Assembly (NCBI RefSeq): GCF_900182655.1
Contig: NZ_FXTC01000010.1
Span: 100,282 to 164,281 of the forward strand
DNA: 64,000 nt
Reading direction: 5' to 3'
Origin: Chryseobacterium rhizoplanae
Lineage (GTDB): Bacteria; Bacteroidota; Bacteroidia; Flavobacteriales; Weeksellaceae
The position numbers were made by a program, and so were the translations under genes. Position 1 is the stretch's first letter, and each line of letters opens with the position of its first letter. This document shows, piece by piece, positions 62,222 through 64,000 of this stretch. Below the pieces are notes generated by a model. It worked only from the letters and a program-made list of their open reading frames with translations, was not told the DNA's origin and did not search any database.

Positions 62222-62487
62222 TGAAATCAAAAAAAGATGATGGCCGGTTTTATGACAATTACATCTATGGTAATAGTTGAAAAGGTAAATCATAAGGATG
62301 AAAAACCTATTATAGAAAGGAAACAAAGGCTGCTGTCGGTACTTTCTTTTTTATTTAATATCTTTCATTACTATATATAAGTATAACCTTTACTATTCAT
62401 TATTATATAGTACGATTTTTTTCAGGAGCTTTATCCTGCTATCCATTCCTACTCCTCGCGCCGATACTTTCCCACGCGCAAACCCAT
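62222..62487. other. Intergenic region, no gene seen
   Basis: AT-rich spacer of 266 bases between the M16 promoter and the tandem duplication. No coding frame or RNA structure recognised. Confidence 0.5.
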
Positions 62488-63603
62488 CTGCTCTCCAACC
62501 CAGGCTGCGGGGTAACCATTTCTATCAGGGCTAGGGAGGAATTATAAATTATGAATGATGAATGATGAATGATGAGTTTCGGGGTAGGAGGGTTTCGGGT
62601 TTCTATGCAGAAAAGGAACATTGGTGTTGAATTTTCATATTCCTGATTTCTATAGAAGGTGGTTAGTGAGTATAAATCTCTAATCCCATTGTGTCAGCTG
62701 GAATCCCAACTTCTTTACGAGAGCTCTTAAAGGAAGTAAGTTGCCAGGATACTATTTAAGATTTTTTTTAGCAGTTAGTATTCGCAGTGTCATGCTGAGC
62801 TGAGTCGAAGCATTTTAATTAAGGTTATATCTGTGCTATTATAAATTTTACAGAAGAGTTTTGTCCAGACTCCTACGGAGTGACAATGCTAGAATAATAA
62901 TGATTATAAAGACTATACCGAAGCCAAAACTTTTAAAAAGCTATTCTATATAATTATAATACTCTCATCCCGAATTATTCACCCTCACTCATACCCCGCA
63001 CCCCGCATCTCGCACCCTTAAAACCCTCTCCAACGCTCAAACCACCTGCTCTCCAACCCAGGCTGTGGGGTAACCATTTCTATCAGGGCTAGGGAGAGAA
63101 TTTATAAATGATGAATGATGAATGATGAGTTTTGGGGTAGGAGGGTTTCGAGTTTCGTGTTTCTATGCAGAAAAGGAACATTGGTGTTGAATTTTCATAT
63201 TCCTGATTTCTATAGAATGTGGTTAGTGAGTATAAATCTCTGTTCCCATTGTGTCAGCTGGAATCCCAACTTCTTTACGAAAGCCCTTAAAGGAAGTAAG
63301 TTGCCAGTATGAGGTTTAAGATTTTTTTAGCAGTTAGTATTCGCAGTGTCATGCTGAGCTGAGTCGAAGCATTTTAATTAAGGTTATATCTGTGCTATTA
63401 TAAATTTTACGGAAGAGTTTTGTCCAGACTCCTACAGAATGACAATGCTAGAATAATAATGATTATAAAGACTATACCGCAGCCAAAACTTTTAAAAAGC
63501 TATTCTATATAATTATATAATACTCTCATCCCGAATTATTCACCCTCACTCATACCCCGCACCCCGCATCTCGCACCCTTAAAACCCTCTCCAACGCTCA
63601 AAC
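62488..63603. repeat. Tandem duplication of a 558-base non-coding unit
   Basis: Copy 1 at 62488-63045 and copy 2 at 63046-63603 agree almost base for base, each starting CTGCTCTCCAACCCAGGCTG. Differences include point changes, small indels and the number of ATGAATG heptads (three in copy 1 at 62551, two in copy 2 at 63111). Each carries a short element GTGTCATGCTGAGCTGAGTC with GGAGTGACAATGC about 100 bases on. No gene seen in it. Confidence 0.92.
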
Positions 63604-63736
63604 CCTCCAACTCTCCCGTCTCCTTCCAAACATTTGTTTAAAATTTTTGTTCCTTTGTTTCAGTAGATTAGGGTTAAATATTACGAAACGGTAAAATTTA
63701 TGTTAAATAAACTTGTTTTGCTTTGTAATAAGTTGT

Positions 63737-63744
63737 TATCTTTG
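63737..63744 (+). promoter_or_regulatory. Promoter P1 -7 box, probable stable-RNA leader
   Basis: TATCTTTG at 63737-63744 with TTG about 16 or 21 bases upstream. It starts the first of two similar leader blocks. Confidence 0.65.
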
Positions 63745-63833
63745 CCCCACTGAAAAACGAGAGTATATCAGTAGCGCAGAAGAGCTTTTAGATAAGCTAA
63801 GACATTAGGATACTTCAAAAAGAGACAGGCGAA

Positions 63834-63975
63834 AAAACTTTAAAATTTTTTACAAAAAGAGTTGTGAGTTTAAAAAGAGTTTGTATCTTTGCAGTCCCAA
63901 ATAACGGGAGCGCAGGAGTAGGGTGATTGAGGTAGAGAGAGGGATTAAGGTTACTTAAAAAACTTTAAAATTTTC
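63834..63975 (+). repeat. Duplicated leader block between the two promoters
   Basis: AAAAAACTTTAAAATTTT occurs at 63834-63851 and 63958-63975, each after AGCGCAG text and a purine-rich stretch. Probably a repeated rRNA/tRNA-leader element. Confidence 0.6.
63862..63891 (+). promoter_or_regulatory. Promoter P2 (TTG-N19-TATCTTTG), probable stable-RNA operon
   Basis: TTG at 63862-63864, then 19 bases, then TATCTTTG at 63884-63891, followed by CAGTCCC. This is the best-matched promoter in the window and points right, towards a gene outside the window, likely rRNA or tRNA. Confidence 0.75.
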
Positions 63976-64000
63976 TTTCAAAACATTTGGTCATTAAGAA

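Noticed and set aside
63892..64000. Start of a 16S rRNA gene at the window end
   Set aside because: No rRNA text is present before 64000; only leader sequence is seen.

Overview
The window looks like chromosomal DNA of a flavobacterium, most likely Chryseobacterium or a close Weeksellaceae relative. This is inferred from gene content: Bacteroidetes-type T6SS proteins (TssO, TssR), an S46 dipeptidyl-peptidase, and a curli locus with CsgE, CsgF and a long CsgG. Promoters of the TAnnTTTG type and start codons without Shine-Dalgarno sequences fit the same group. The DNA is AT-rich throughout.

Layout. 1-13 kb is housekeeping and stress metabolism: a minus-strand redox operon (quinone reductase, epimerase, monooxygenase, DJ-1 protein, aldo/keto reductase), a phosphoesterase, a LysR regulator, two acetyltransferases, a second aldo/keto reductase, a nitronate monooxygenase, a Mur ligase, an acyltransferase and a Nudix hydrolase. 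13.4-19.8 kb is a curli (functional amyloid) operon: a CsgA-like fibre protein, a short curlin-repeat protein, a CsgE fused to a CsgH-like region, CsgF, CsgG with an extra C-terminal barrel, and a beta-propeller lipoprotein. A convergent LuxR-type regulator with a non-canonical receiver follows. 20-23 kb holds OsmC, RNase G, a 29-residue basic protein and HU.

23-48.6 kb is a type VI secretion (T6SS subtype iii) region. A LuxR-type regulator whose phospho-acceptor position is Glu faces two TssO-like proteins, a PKD protein and TssR. Four nearly identical Hcp genes, each behind the same promoter with 21-bp-phased direct repeats, are scattered through it. Two VgrG modules carry different cargo. 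VgrG1 is followed by a metzincin-like protease, an array of small lipoproteins (candidate immunity proteins) and a decayed second copy of the protease tail. VgrG2 is followed by an unknown 285-residue protein, a PAAR-like/lipase fusion and an ankyrin lipoprotein. ClpV (TssH) and a lytic transglycosylase lie between the modules. The sheath, baseplate and remaining membrane genes (tssB, C, E, F, G, K, N) are not recognised here and should lie elsewhere.

48.7-62.2 kb returns to general functions: DNA polymerase I, an Imm22-like immunity gene with a partner, YdeI, MgtC, NlpE, an S46 peptidase predicted to prefer acidic residues, a deacetylase/acetyltransferase pair and an M16 peptidase. 62.2-64 kb has no genes: it holds a 558-bp tandem duplication and, at the edge, two strong promoters with duplicated leader sequence, likely upstream of a stable-RNA operon outside the window. 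I saw no tRNA, rRNA, insertion sequence or CRISPR array.
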